NCBI GenBank assembly: GCA_907163345.1
Contig: CAJQUN010000003.1
Location: 24,009,879 to 24,073,878 of the forward strand
Length of the DNA: 64,000 nt
Origin: Haberlea rhodopensis
Taxonomy: Eukaryota; Streptophyta; Magnoliopsida; Lamiales; Gesneriaceae
Direction of reading: 5' to 3'
Shown: positions 36,160 through 47,357 of the stretch, one piece after another
Layout of the letters: every line of letters starts with the position of its first letter
Numbering within the stretch: position 1 is the stretch's first letter
Program-made: the position numbers and the translations under genes
Notes under the pieces: model-generated
The model's database searches: none
Seen by the model: the letters and a program-made list of their open reading frames with translations, nothing else
Told to the model about the DNA's origin: nothing

Positions 36160-36428
36160 TTTTTTTTGAAAAGAGAAACCTGAATATATTAAAATCAGTA
36201 CCAGAGGTACTAAACGGGTTACAAAATTGCAAAAATAACCAAAAAGCGCTACAATCCATCCTACTACTAGACAGTACTAAAAAAGACCTAACAAACAAAT
36301 AATTGGCTGAAGTCGCCAATCCAAGAACGAGGTCCCCAATCTATTACGGCCTCTATTACTAATCCAAAACCACGAACGGAAGATGATCAATTCTAGTGAA
36401 TCTCCCTTGATCTCCCCCGGTCCCATGA
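36160..36428 (-). mobile_element. L1 3' tail inserted in Helitron H2
   Basis: The segment starts with a T run on the plus strand, the poly(A) tail of a minus-strand LINE, and contains the plant-L1 3' sequence ACCCGTTTAGTACC on the minus strand. It is absent at the equivalent place in H1 (about 30490-30500). AAATAT occurs on both sides (36154-36159 and 36429-36434), a fitting target duplication. Confidence 0.7.
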
Positions 36429-36532
36429 AAATATGTTATACTATTTTAACATATTTAATGAATAAAATCATATAATTAACTTATATGACTGCACTCGTGT
36501 AATATATCTATTTATTTTGTCGAAATTTTATT

Positions 36533-36564
36533 CGTCACGCAGTGCGCGACGGGCAGTATCTAGT
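36533..36564 (+). other. Helitron H2 3' terminus (hairpin plus CTAGT)
   Basis: CGTCACGC AGT GCGCGACG forms a stem with one mismatch. CTAGT at 36560-36564 is followed by T. The stem and about 150 bp before it match H1. The end lies about 350 bp upstream of the NBR1 start codon. Confidence 0.85.
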
Positions 36565-36913
36565 TTGTATATATGTATGTTAAAAAATAGTATTTTAATC
36601 GACGACCTTTTAACTTCCTTCGATTTGTTTGCTTTCTTTGGCAGAAAGAAAGACAAAAAATAAAAAATTAATTAAAAACATTTAATATACATAACATTAT
36701 ATAAAACTGTATCTTTTTCCTTGCTTTCTTTGTGTTTGATGGTTTCTTTCCCTTTTTTGAGAATTTCCGATTAATTTATTAAACTGAATCTTTTTCCTTG
36801 AATTTTGTTCTGCATATTATTTTATTTAATAATTATGATAATACTGAAAAAGGAGCAGACGGGTTCTTTTTTGCGGCTTGGCTGAAGCGTGATTCCGGAT
36901 TTGGCTCTCTGCT

Positions 36914-39900
36914 ATGGCTAAACAGGCTTCTACTCTGGTGATCAAGGTTACTTCTCTTCTTCTCTTGTTTTTTTCGTTTAGTGATTTCACAGCTTTGAGT
37001 GACGTTTTACTGAGGATAAGCTGGCTTTTTGGTGTATATTTTTTCTGGGTTGTGTTCGAATTTTTTTGAAGAATTTAGGTTTAACCCTAGATTTTACGTC
37101 TGCTGCCTGGTTTTTGCATGATCATTGGCAAAATTTAACGTTGACTCTATCTCGCTCGATTGTTGTTTGAGTTTTTCGTGATTCATGAACTTCGACAATA
37201 TAGACAATCCAGTTCCCTCGATGCTTAGAGTGAAGGGTCACTAAATTGAATATTTCAGGTTGAATAATTTTTTAAATCACATTTAATTGTTATCTTCTTT
37301 CGAGGTAAGACAATTGACGGGTATATAATTCGATGCAACTTCCCATGAGCCACCTTGCCTCGAGCTCAGTGGAGCCTAAGCGTTTCTTACATTCTTGTTC
37401 TTAATGTTATGATATGATAATATATTAATGCTATCGTACTATTAAGAAAACTGTTAGTTTTCCATAATTTTTATAAAATAAATACATTTCTTTGGGTTTT
37501 ATTCGTTTTATGTAGTTATACACTAAATATTAAAATTTATTTATGCACGTTTCATTTTGTTAGGTTGAAGAATATTTTTTTGAAAATATGTCAATAAAGA
37601 ATTTGATAAAAGAAATTTAGTTTATAACATTTTATTTCAAAATGACAATTGTTAGTATCCATGTTTCTTTTATAAAAAATATTGTCATCAATTTAAAGAT
37701 ATTAAGTTTCTTTTTACAATAAATAAGATATGGAGACAAAATTAAAATTAAAATCACTTGATTTGAAAAATTGAAAATAAAATATAAATTAAAATGAAGT
37801 AAGAGTAACAACTAGTTGAATGGATGATATTTTGAATTTTTTCTTTTATATGTTTTTTTTATATTTATTGATACTTAAATTGTTAACTTTGGCTATGTTA
37901 ATGTACAATTCAATGGTATGGTATTGATTTTTTTCTCCATTTACATATGACATGTCTCTCCAATCTAGAATGGATGGGAATTGATTCATTTGACTGTGTA
38001 AATTCTCTTGTTCTCAATAATTATGAATAAATTATTCGAAGCAAATGTTTTTCTTCATGCTGCTATGTGGTACCGCTGAAAAATAATGCAACCTGAATGA
38101 GAATTGATCCGCTTCGAGATTTGTAAATGAGCCTTGATCCTCCAGCTGATCGATCAGTCAACAGTTATAATTGCTATGTAAATCTTGTTGAATTTCCCCT
38201 GCAGTGTGTACATTGCAAGCTGGCATTCTGCTTTTGGCTTGTATTCATTGTCCTTCAATTTATATTTTAATTCTATATATCCAGTTCTATTCTCCCCTCG
38301 TGCGACAATTGTCCCAGATCACCAAACTCAACATTTTTACAGGTCAAACATGGGGATTTTCTCAGGCGTTTCAATGCAAGTGTTATGGAAGATCGACTGG
38401 ATATCAATATGGGCATACTGATAGAGAAGATTCGATTCCTTTTCAAGTTTGAAACTGATACAGAAGTCACACTTACTTACATTGACGAAGATGGTGACGA
38501 GGTGACTCTTGTTGATGATGATGATCTTCACGATGTGGTGAGACAGGCCCTGAACCCTTTGAGAATTACGGTGACCTTGAATGCAGCAAAGAACAGTTCA
38601 ACATTTATTCGTTCAGCTGGATCTTCTACTCCCTTGAGATCCCCTCAAGTCCAACATCCGTTTCAAAACCTTAACTCTGGTGTCTCCGAAATTTTAAAAA
38701 CTATATCTGATCCTCTACATGAGACATTTACCAAGCTCTCGACTGATTTGGTATCTGAAGTGTCTTCTTCTGCTCCTGGTATAACTCCAGGTGTTGCGGA
38801 GCTTCTTGAATACTTTTCCAAAGTGGGGTTGTCCTATCTTGACCAAATTTCAGAATCCCTGACTAGAGTGCAGCCTAGCTCACAAAATGACATTCCTGGA
38901 AGTAGCGTAACTGTAGCAGAGGCCATAAACTCTGATTTGTCCAAAGCTGATCCTACCCCATTGAAGGTCCAATCTAAAGGAGGATCTAAAAAGCAGTTGT
39001 CCAAGAATAATGAGAACTCACCAAGACTTAGGTCTGTGCCAACCATGAAAGTTCATGAGGTGAAAGTTGAAACTGAAAATGGAGGAAGCATGGAGGCGTC
39101 ACCTTCAAAAGCACCTGGTATTGTTGTGCCTGGGCCAATCAAGGAAGTCAATGAATATCTGTGTGAGACAGCACCCATTAAATCAAGAGTTGTGCCTGAT
39201 AGTGCTGGTAAGAAAGAAACGGTTAAGGTGGTTGGTTTATGTTATACAAATGATAAGAGTATTATTGATATTTCTGATAAGTATTATTTGACATTTCCTG
39301 ATTTGCCATCCTTTTCAGTTCATTATTTAGGTGAATCTTCATGTGCTTTTTTGACGCTTCTTTTGTTGCAAATAATGCGTCTACAGAAAAGGAGGTCAAT
39401 AAGTCTAGTTGGCCTCACCTTGGACCAAACCCGGCCTTTGTTGGTGCTCATAATCATATGAAGGGTGATTCTTTAGATGGAACGACCAAACATAAATTCC
39501 CATGTGATTTTGGGAACTCTCCACACTCACCCATGGTTCCTAAACCTGGTAGTTATAGTAACTTTCCAGGCTCATTTTTCAGTCCTGTTCTTGCTTATGG
39601 GTACCCAGTCTCTGGAACATCGGTGGAAAATATCTCAGCTGCTCAACCACAGCCTGCTTCTCAGGCTGTCTCATTTGGGAGGAACATAAGTCAAAATGAT
39701 GGCAGTGGGATTATCTGCCATGATGGTGTTGGCTGTCATGGTTGTGGAAGGCTACCTATAATTGACCCTCAGTTCAGCAAGTCGAAATTGTAAGAAATTA
39801 GGGGGGTATTAATTTATCTTCTGAAGAGTGTAACTGATAGATTGAACCTCCACAGTTCTAACTATCTTATTTACTTATTTATTTATTTTGCAGAAATGTG

Positions 39901-42223
39901 GACTATGATCTTTGCAGTGCCTGCTTTGCAGCAATGGGGAATGACAATGACTACAACAGAATTGATCTCCCTGCAATACATCCAGACCAGTGGCAGTCTA
40001 AGCGATTGCATGATTTTGTATGCTTTTTAATCAATGCGTTCTTTCTTTATTCTTTGTTTTAGCCCTTCTTTTCTGGTGCTAGTTGGTGTTGTCAGTGATG
40101 TACCTTGTTTCCTGTCTTAAATCAGCATTCTCAGGAGCAGTGTTCATTGGTAGCACAAGTTCACAGGGATATGGAAGTTAATTCGGACGCGTCCAAGCTA
40201 GATAGTCGCTTAGTTCTGGATGTCACCATGATTGATGGTACTTTCATAACGCCTGTAACTGCATTTACCAAGATTTGGCGTATGAGGAATAATGGGTCAG
40301 TTGTTTGGCCCGAGAAAACACAACTTGTTTGGATTGGAGGTGATAAGTTGAGCAATGCATTTTCTGTGGAAATACAGGTGAGTTGTCTTCATTGTTTTTT
40401 TATAATTTCTCTTGTATCCTATTTAGGTCCTCTTCTGGTATGCGTTTGGTATACCATAATCATGAGTGGACTTTTTCAGCGTTTCCTTGTTTGATCTCTA
40501 TCATATCCTTATTTTTTAAAATTTTGAAGTGGTGAATGCATCGCATTAGCTTGGATCAGATATTTAGTACGTGCTTACTGTTTTATCTTTTTTTTTTAAT
40601 GTGCTAGTATCCTTTTAGACTTGTTTCTTGGGGTCATCATATCTTAATAATCACTGTTTTCTTGCTGCCTTTCTTCTTGAATGTTTACTGAATTTTTTCA
40701 TTATTTATGAAAGTGATTGATTTGCTTAGCCACAATGAGTTTCGTCTCATGTCAGGTTCCTGCAGCTGGTCTGGCAGTCAACCAAGAGCTTGATGTTGCA
40801 GTTGATTTCATTTCTCCCGAGCTTCCAGGTCGATATATCTCTCATTGGAGAATGGCTACACCGTCTGGACAAAAGTTCGGGCAACGTGTTAGGGTTCTCA
40901 TCGAGGTTGGTCACTTTTATGCGACATCGTCATTCATCTTTCAGCTTTTTGTCATCTGTTCCTAAGATACCTGCATCGATCTTTCAAAATTAAAAAGAAA
41001 TAGATACTAGTTTATATTTTGGAATCAAATTTATCCAGGATATGATTTTATTGTAATGTAGTTGAGAAATATTTTCCATTATATTCATCCCAAAATATTT
41101 CAACATATATAAAGAGGTGATAATAAAATTATGAAGTAAAAGACATTTTAGAAAGTTTGGCTTTGTTGGCATTTTGTTGTGGATATAGGTTTTCATTCTG
41201 AACAACATGAATCCTGTACTCTGTTGCGTTTCTTCTTCATTATTATCTACTGCTTTGAAATTCTACAGATCCTTTTATGCCTAACTGTAGGTTGATGCTA
41301 CTATTAAAGAGACACAAAATGGTGTTCCAGGTTTGAACCTAAATTTACCCCCGGTAAACAGTGTCTCTACTGGCCCTGATATCATTAATGTCGATCTGGA
41401 ACCCCTGGTGGGAGGTAGTTACTCGGAGCATGATAACACCAATAAGACGGCAGAAGTATTTGAGCCTATTACACTGCTGCCAAACTTGGCCCCAACTGCC
41501 CCTTCATCTAGTTTGTATCCTGTTATTGATCAGTCGGATATGACATTACCAACACACTATCCTCCACCACCATGTGCGCTCTATCCTACACCAGCACCAC
41601 CACCACCACCACCTCTGGTGATAATTCCTCCAACTTCACGTTTGCTCTATACTCCACCGGCACCAGCTGTGTTCTATCCTCTTGCACCACCATCACCGTC
41701 TCTGCTCTATCCTCCTCCACCACATGTGCTCTATCCTACACCACCACCACCACCACCTGCAGTGATCTTTCCTCCACATCCGGCTTCGCTCTATACCCCA
41801 GCATCACAACCTCTGTTCTATCCTTTGCCACCACATGCTGGAGAGACACAAGAAAACACAGAAGAGCTTGAAGGAAAGGAAGTAGAAAAGAAACTTCTGA
41901 GGGAACTCGAGAGGATGGGCTTCGATCAGGTTGATTTAAACAAGGAGCTCTTGAGGTTGCATGATTATGATTTGGAACTAACAGTTGATGATCTTTGCGA
42001 AATTATTGAGTGGAATCCTATCCCTGAGGAGCTCCAGGAAAGGGTGAGTTTCGTTGAAATTCTTAGATTACTCTGATGGGAGAATATAGAGTACGGATTC
42101 TCGCTTTTTATGTTTAAAGGATTGCTGATTCGTGTTTTTCATGATACAGAAATGGTCAAGAAACTGCTGATAAAGAGTAATGGAAGCATCAAGCATTGTG
42201 TCATGGATCTTATTTCTGGATAA
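36914..42223 (+). CDS. NBR1: NBR1 selective-autophagy receptor, 8 exons
   Basis: Inferred exons are 36914-36946, 38343-39207, 39387-39789, 39894-40017, 40126-40377, 40756-40905, 41291-42043 and a last one ending in TAA at 42221-42223. Domains: PB1 (about residues 8-95, with RRF and the acidic box DEDGDEVTLVDDDDL), ZZ zinc finger (about 415-460, CHGCG then CSAC), FW/NBR1 domain (about 490-610), a proline-rich block (about 700-795) and UBA (about 805-850). An AIM/LIR motif WNPI in EWNPIPEEL corresponds to the ATG8-binding site of Arabidopsis NBR1. Known role: binds ubiquitinated cargo and ATG8 for vacuolar degradation. The last exon is unresolved. The second-UBA frame HDTEMVKKLLIKSNGSIK starts before the AG at 42149, and joining exon 7 at 42043 directly there would shift frame. 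Confidence 0.9.
41540..41850 (+). repeat. Proline-rich tandem repeat in NBR1 exon 7
   Basis: A roughly 100-residue segment repeats LYP-T/P-P units (CALYPTPAPPPPPP, HVLYPTPPPPPPAV, SLLYPPPP), encoded by CCA/CCT-rich triplet runs. It lies between the FW domain and the UBA, where Arabidopsis NBR1 has only a Ser/Pro linker as far as I recall. Confidence 0.85.
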
Positions 42224-45217
42224 GAGATGATGTAGTTGATATCATACTTTAAAATCTGGTACATTCTACATGAGGAGCTTGGTCTGTTAAATAAATATCT
42301 TGTTTATTTGGATTTGTGTTGATTGAACTTGTTTATTACCGTTAATATATCTCAAGTTCCATATTTGAACTCTTTATTTGATTCCTGGAATGAAACTTTT
42401 TTATGCGGCATACAGAAAGAAGGAAACCCACCCCAGTTAGCTTGTACTGAAAACTCGTCAGAGACTGAAACAGGAAAAATAGGGGGTAGATTTGTAGTAC
42501 ATCCTATTTATCTTTCTTTAAGGTGCAAATAGAAATGCAAATCCCATGGCTTTGGGTGGGAAGATCTCAAAGTCATAGCTCAAATCCAATGTCTTTGTTT
42601 GGCCCAAGTGTTGAAAATACAGGTTTTATGCTCGGGGTCACATTGGATCTGATAGACTTTTCTGGGTAGATTTTTCTTCCCAATTCAAACTAAAGAGTGA
42701 GATCAAATTCTCTGTCAAACCCAAAATTATGAGTAAGAACGAAGCCATAGTACATTTGACTAAAGTTCAATCTTTTTTCTTTGAGTGTTTATCTCGTTAT
42801 GATTTGTTATTTGTAGTTAATATTAGCAATCAAAGCATGGGTTATGTTCGTCAAATATGAAATTTAAGGTGAATTTGCAAATTTACCCTTTTCATTCCCG
42901 TCTCATCTTATTTAGCTACAAGTAATTTTTGATGATTGGTCAAATCAATGAAACCTATTAGGGTCTCCATCGATCGGTGCAGTGAGACATTTCTAGCACA
43001 TGTTGAACACGCCTCAAATGCTGTTAAGACACATGTCGGACACGCTACATGGTATATCCTTAATTTTTCTTACAAGAGATTTGGATACAGGTGTCCTACA
43101 AGACCAAGCAGCGTGTTCGAGTGTCCGACACGAAAATAACATTTATGAGGGTTAATTGTACAAGTTGTAAAAAGTTCTGACCAGGATGAAAATTTCCAAA
43201 ATATTAAAATCAAAACAAAACATAATTTAAACCTTCCAGTCGATTGAGTTCATCTTTTCCAATTTCTCCAATTTTTTGAATATTAAAATCATAATTCACA
43301 AATCTTCGATCTATTAATTGAATATTTGTTTCGTCAATTGTAAATCACAAATTTAATATTTTGTAAGTATTAGATCGTTCGATTTTAAGGTTGTTGAGGC
43401 TAAGTTCTAGAGTTTTGGTTACGATTATGTTTGATTTTTTCCATTGGGTCTTATGGTAGTAATATGTATTTGATGTTAGTATACTTGATATTATAATGAT
43501 TTCAATGACATTTATTTATTTGTACATTTCTTGAATTGTAATAATATTTTTGTTACTTTTACGCTGTTTAAGAAATTAAAGAATGTGAATTTTAGTGTTT
43601 ATAAAACATACAAGTCGTCTCAGTCGTGTAGCATCCACAAATTTTTGAAACTTTGTAGTTTAACATTTTTTTTGTTTTATTTTTGTTTTTTTGTTTTGGA
43701 TGGTTATCTCATATTCTCACTAGTGCTGGATAATCACCCTTTTTATATTCCTTTTTTAAAGAATAATTTTTTCTCCTGAACCGCCCTTCTAAAATGCGTT
43801 CCAGGTGTATCACTGGTTGAAAGACGGGTATTTTGTCCATCTACAGTTCCTTATTCCTTTAATTTTTGTGAATCCAATATTAATTAACAACTAAATCTTT
43901 GATTCTTTTAGATTTGATCGAATATTAATTAACGACTAAGCCTTTTAGAATTAAAGACATTAATTAACATGTATTAAATTTATGTATCAATTTATAATTT
44001 CTCCATGAACGTTTATGATATTCTCTACCATATGAATATATCTTAATAAATATTTTTTGGCTCATACAATGATTTTGGCCGATGATATAAGATTCCCCAG
44101 AGGCTAGAAACATCGTTCAGATATTCTGAAAATGGACTAAAGACAAGAATCTGATTCATGCCGACCTAAGGTTGTGTTTGAATTGAGAGATTTGATTTGG
44201 AGGAAAAGATTTGATTTGGAGGGGAATTTGAATAATGGATTTGAATTGACACCTTTCAAATCTATCATAATTACCATTGCATCTACATAAATTAAGAAAA
44301 TGATGAATCCACTCAACATAAATCCATCCAAATAATCAATGTATTTAAAAACCATGGCTTGAAATTCGTCTATCCAAATGGACTCTAAGGAAAAATACAA
44401 CTCGGGAAATTGTACACATTAAACATTTAAGATCGCCATCCTCACAAGTATAAAAGAAAATAAATTTTATAATCACTTTTTCACAACCGTTACTTCAAGT
44501 ATATTGGTTTTGTTATCTATCCACTATTTATTTTAGAGAACTAATGATTTTTTTTAAATGATAGAGATATATTTATATTAACTTTTTTAGATGTTCACGC
44601 ATTGGTAAAAATCTTTATAGACTCTTGTAAACTTTTTTGAAAGATTTTTATAGATATTTGTAAACTTTTTATTGACTTCTATTAATTTTATACTTATAAT
44701 CTATCTTATTTTTTATTGATTTCTGTGAAGTAGTAATTGGATAACATTTATCAACATACATAATTAATTAGAAATAAACAAGTTCATTAGAAATAAGATG
44801 TGTTTAATAAATAATCCAAATTGTAGAAATGGAAAAATCCAAAAGGTGAGAATTTCATACTTGTTCAATAGTTAAAACAATTCAAACAAATAAAAAAAAT
44901 TATATAATAGATTCATCATGCTTTCATTATTATTTTGAAACAAATTATAGTTTCTATCTGACATTTAAAATAAGTATATTTTGATATTAATGGGGACAAA
45001 ATAAACCATACTAAGAAAAGAATAAAAAAATCAATCGATTATTACCTATAAATTATTGACACGAACCTTTGTTACACGTATTACGTTATTATATACTAAA
45101 TATTCCTAAAAATTAATTAAATAATCCACTAATTTAGAAATAAATAATAAAAAGGATAAAAATTGCAAAACATCAAAACGCTAACAGCATGATAGAGATG
45201 TGGAGCAATCACGCAGA
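42224..45217. other. Intergenic region, mostly AT-rich
   Basis: It includes the NBR1 3' UTR at its left end and no convincing gene. A possible PIF-like MITE lies at 44175-44385, between TAA flanks (GGTTGTGTTTGAATTG at the left end, a weak inverted match at the right end). Other open frames are random. Confidence 0.45.
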
Positions 45218-45259
45218 CACGTGAATAAAAAGAGTCCTTAAATTAATAAAGAACACGTG
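45218..45259. promoter_or_regulatory. Two G-box (CACGTG) elements
   Basis: CACGTG occurs at 45218-45223 and 45254-45259, each preceded by A (ACACGTG), about 400 bp upstream of the TATA box of the 45721 gene. Such cores bind bZIP/bHLH factors and, with an ACGTG context, act in ABA responses. The link to this gene is inference. Confidence 0.5.
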
Positions 45260-45329
45260 AGAGAGGAATATATGATAAAATCCATACAAACCTCTAGAAT
45301 GAGTGAGAGAGAATTTTTTAATTTAAAAT

Positions 45330-45598
45330 TGTATTTAAAGCTTTAGGATTTGTATCTAAAGAACTCCATAATTGAAAATCTATCAAAATTTGGATATCTC
45401 CAGATTTTTATGTAGTTTTAAAAAATCATATTTGAATACCATATGACTTTTAAAAATCTATTTTAAATATTAATATGAGTATATAAAATACAGGTTGAAT
45501 ATCAATAGATTGCTGGAGAGTATATAAAATCTATATTGAAAATCTCTAAACTTTTAAAATCTACGGGAGTAATTAAAAGTCGAGAATAAATACACCCC
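45330..45598 (-). mobile_element. Tourist-like MITE remnant
   Basis: Its right end (AATAAATACACCCC, then TAA) is the inverted form of the GGGGTGTATT end of the MITE at 50895. The interior has the same GACTTTTA/AAAAGTC-like composition. No matching left end was found, so it is probably truncated. Confidence 0.45.
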
Positions 45599-45654
45599 TA
45601 AACTTTTTGATCTCTCACAAGTCGATATGGAATATCTTTTGGAGATGAACCATC

Positions 45655-45660
45655 TATAAA
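45655..45660 (+). promoter_or_regulatory. TATA box of the 45721 gene
   Basis: TATAAA lies 66 bp before the ATG, which fits a transcription start near 45685-45690 and a 30-35-base 5' UTR. Confidence 0.6.
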
Positions 45661-45720
45661 TTTGCAATTCTTCCACTCTCCCAGGGCAGACAAGCAAGAG
45701 TGCTAAAACAAGCAAACAAA

Positions 45721-46137
45721 ATGCAAAACCAAGATTACTACACCACCTCTACCCAATATTACGCCAAGGATCCCATCTCCGACGATGGATATTTCCTAAT
45801 GCCCAGCGTCGTCTCTCAAGTTCCCCATTCCTATGCCAAAGCCCCTACTACCCACTATGGTCACAAGAACGACTCCATGTATGGCTCTGACAAGTACGAG
45901 GATCGTCACAACAAGAGTTCTTACAATATGAATCATCGTCATAATGAAGGGCATCATGGGGTGCCGGAAGTGAACAAGAAAGCTCATTTTGTGGAACGTG
46001 TGAATCATGTGGAGATTGATAAGAATGGGAAACGTGAAGTTCATGATGAGGAGATCTTTGTCGATGTTAAGCCCGATGGAATCATTCAGAAGAAGCGTGA
46101 AACTTTTGATAAATGGGAAACACTTAAGGGGTATTAA
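45721..46137 (+). CDS. Small hydrophilic plant protein, function unknown (138 aa)
   Basis: A single-exon frame starts at the first ATG after a good TATA box. An upstream GTG frame start is ignored. The protein is Tyr/His/Asn-rich in its first 80 residues (repeated DYYTTSTQYY- and YNMNHRHNEG-like stretches). It ends in a charged, probably folded segment with FVERVNHVEIDKNGKREVHD, then EEIFVDVKPDG and a Lys-rich tail. There is no signal peptide or membrane segment. I do not recognise the family beyond a plant-specific look. Two G-boxes upstream suggest stress or ABA control, by inference. The gene is well formed and unbroken. Confidence 0.75.
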   Translation: MQNQDYYTTSTQYYAKDPISDDGYFLMPSVVSQVPHSYAKAPTTHYGHKNDSMYGSDKYEDRHNKSSYNMNHRHNEGHHGVPEVNKKAHFVERVNHVEIDKNGKREVHDEEIFVDVKPDGIIQKKRETFDKWETLKGY

Positions 46138-46937
46138 GGTTGGAAGATATATAGATATGTAGCAGGCAGTGTGGCAACCTAAATAATGTTAAATAACGTT
46201 GTCCTAAAATTATATGCATAAATAAAATGCCTGTCTTTTACGTCAATGTTGTGATCTATATCTATATATACATATTGATAGTCATGCAAATGTCAGAATT
46301 GTTCTCTGTTGAATTACATGAGAGGTGATTAATATCCAACACTGCAAACTGGCAACGTTCGAATCAAGTGATCAACTGACCAATTTGACAAATAATTCTC
46401 AGCATTATTCAAAATGAAACGCTCTTCCTGTTGATCAAAGGCATCGGATTCCTAAACATCAACATGATAACATATTTGAATTACATTCTCCAGATTGAGC
46501 ATAACCTGCCTAATTAACTCAAGTGAACTTCTTTGGATTCATTTGTCCAAAAGAAGAACTGGTAAATAATATTTTATCTCAGATGACTATTTGGAAGAAC
46601 TTGAAGAGTGGATTTTTTTACCTTAACATTATCTTTGATAATCTAAAACTAAGCTAAGCATCTCCACATAAGTTGAATAATGGTTTTACTGTTATTTTTG
46701 CTAAAAGCGATAAAAATATATAATGACAGCTGCTAAAATCTTCTAAATCATTAAAACAAAATGGAATTACTAGACTTTGGAACAATAAAGCTTACATGAT
46801 TCCTTCTTTTCTAAGTTCTACCACAATACACGAAATTTCTACACTTTTACCAGAAGAAACATCACCTAAAAAAGCCTTTACATTTTTCCTTTTGATCAAA
46901 ATAAATCTGAAACTGGCAATACAATAACAAAACTAAA
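46138..46937. other. 3' flanks between two convergent small genes
   Basis: It holds the likely 3' UTRs of the converging 45721 and 47357 genes. An AATAAA-like signal lies near 46222. No other feature is seen. Confidence 0.45.
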
Positions 46938-47357
46938 CTACCCTTTTGAAGAAAAATCAATTTTATTGAATCTCCTTGAAGACATCTTAAACAGATTCCC
47001 AAGGCTATTCTTGCTCTCTTTCCTCCTCATGACCCGAATCGGCTTCACCACGTTCGACTCCAAAAATGGCTCATCTACATTCAACAAGCATCTCTCCAAC
47101 TTCTTGGATACATTCACAATCTCATAAGAATCCCAAAGCGACTTTGCAAAATCCCATTTCTTCACAGCAGGCATAACTTCTTCCCGCATCGCATCGATCT
47201 TGAATCGGGTCGGTTTCGACTGGAAGCACAGCCTGTGAGCGTCAAACTCTGAGGTGGATTCGATAATGGATCTGCTGGAATGGCCATGCCAGGCCTGTGC
47301 CACGGCCTTGATGATATTGTTGGTGTTTTCTTGTTCATGGATCTTGTTTTTCTTCAT
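46938..47357 (-). CDS. Plant-specific hypothetical protein (139 aa)
   Basis: A single-exon frame from ATG 47355-47357 encodes a basic, soluble protein. Conserved-looking blocks are VAQAWHGHSSRS near residue 20, FDAHRLCFQSKPTRFKIDAM near 42-61, WDFAKSLWDSYEIVNVSKKL near 73-92 and a Lys/Arg-rich tail. It resembles small plant proteins annotated only as uncharacterised. I cannot name a domain. No signal peptide or transmembrane segment is visible. It is convergent with the 45721 gene. Confidence 0.72.
   Translation of the reverse strand: MKKNKIHEQENTNNIIKAVAQAWHGHSSRSIIESTSEFDAHRLCFQSKPTRFKIDAMREEVMPAVKKWDFAKSLWDSYEIVNVSKKLERCLLNVDEPFLESNVVKPIRVMRRKESKNSLGNLFKMSSRRFNKIDFSSKG

Larger units (their letters stand above)
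30618..36564 (+). mobile_element. Non-autonomous Helitron H2, head to tail with H1
   Basis: It starts immediately after or very near the H1 CTAGT. The segment at 30640-30710 (ATATAAGCGCGCTAAAGTTG and on) resembles H1 near 25010-25080. It ends in the same kind of hairpin (36533-36551) and CTAGT (36560-36564). The expected 5' TC is not obvious because a TA run lies at the junction. Cargo includes an L1 piece, a telomere-repeat-binding-protein exon and NF-YC exons. Compared with H1, the shared 3' region is interrupted by an L1 tail with a 6-bp target duplication. No Rep/helicase is encoded. Confidence 0.73.

Noticed and set aside
44175..44385. PIF-like MITE between TAA flanks
   Set aside because: The ends match at only about 10 of 17 positions, too weak for a separate feature.
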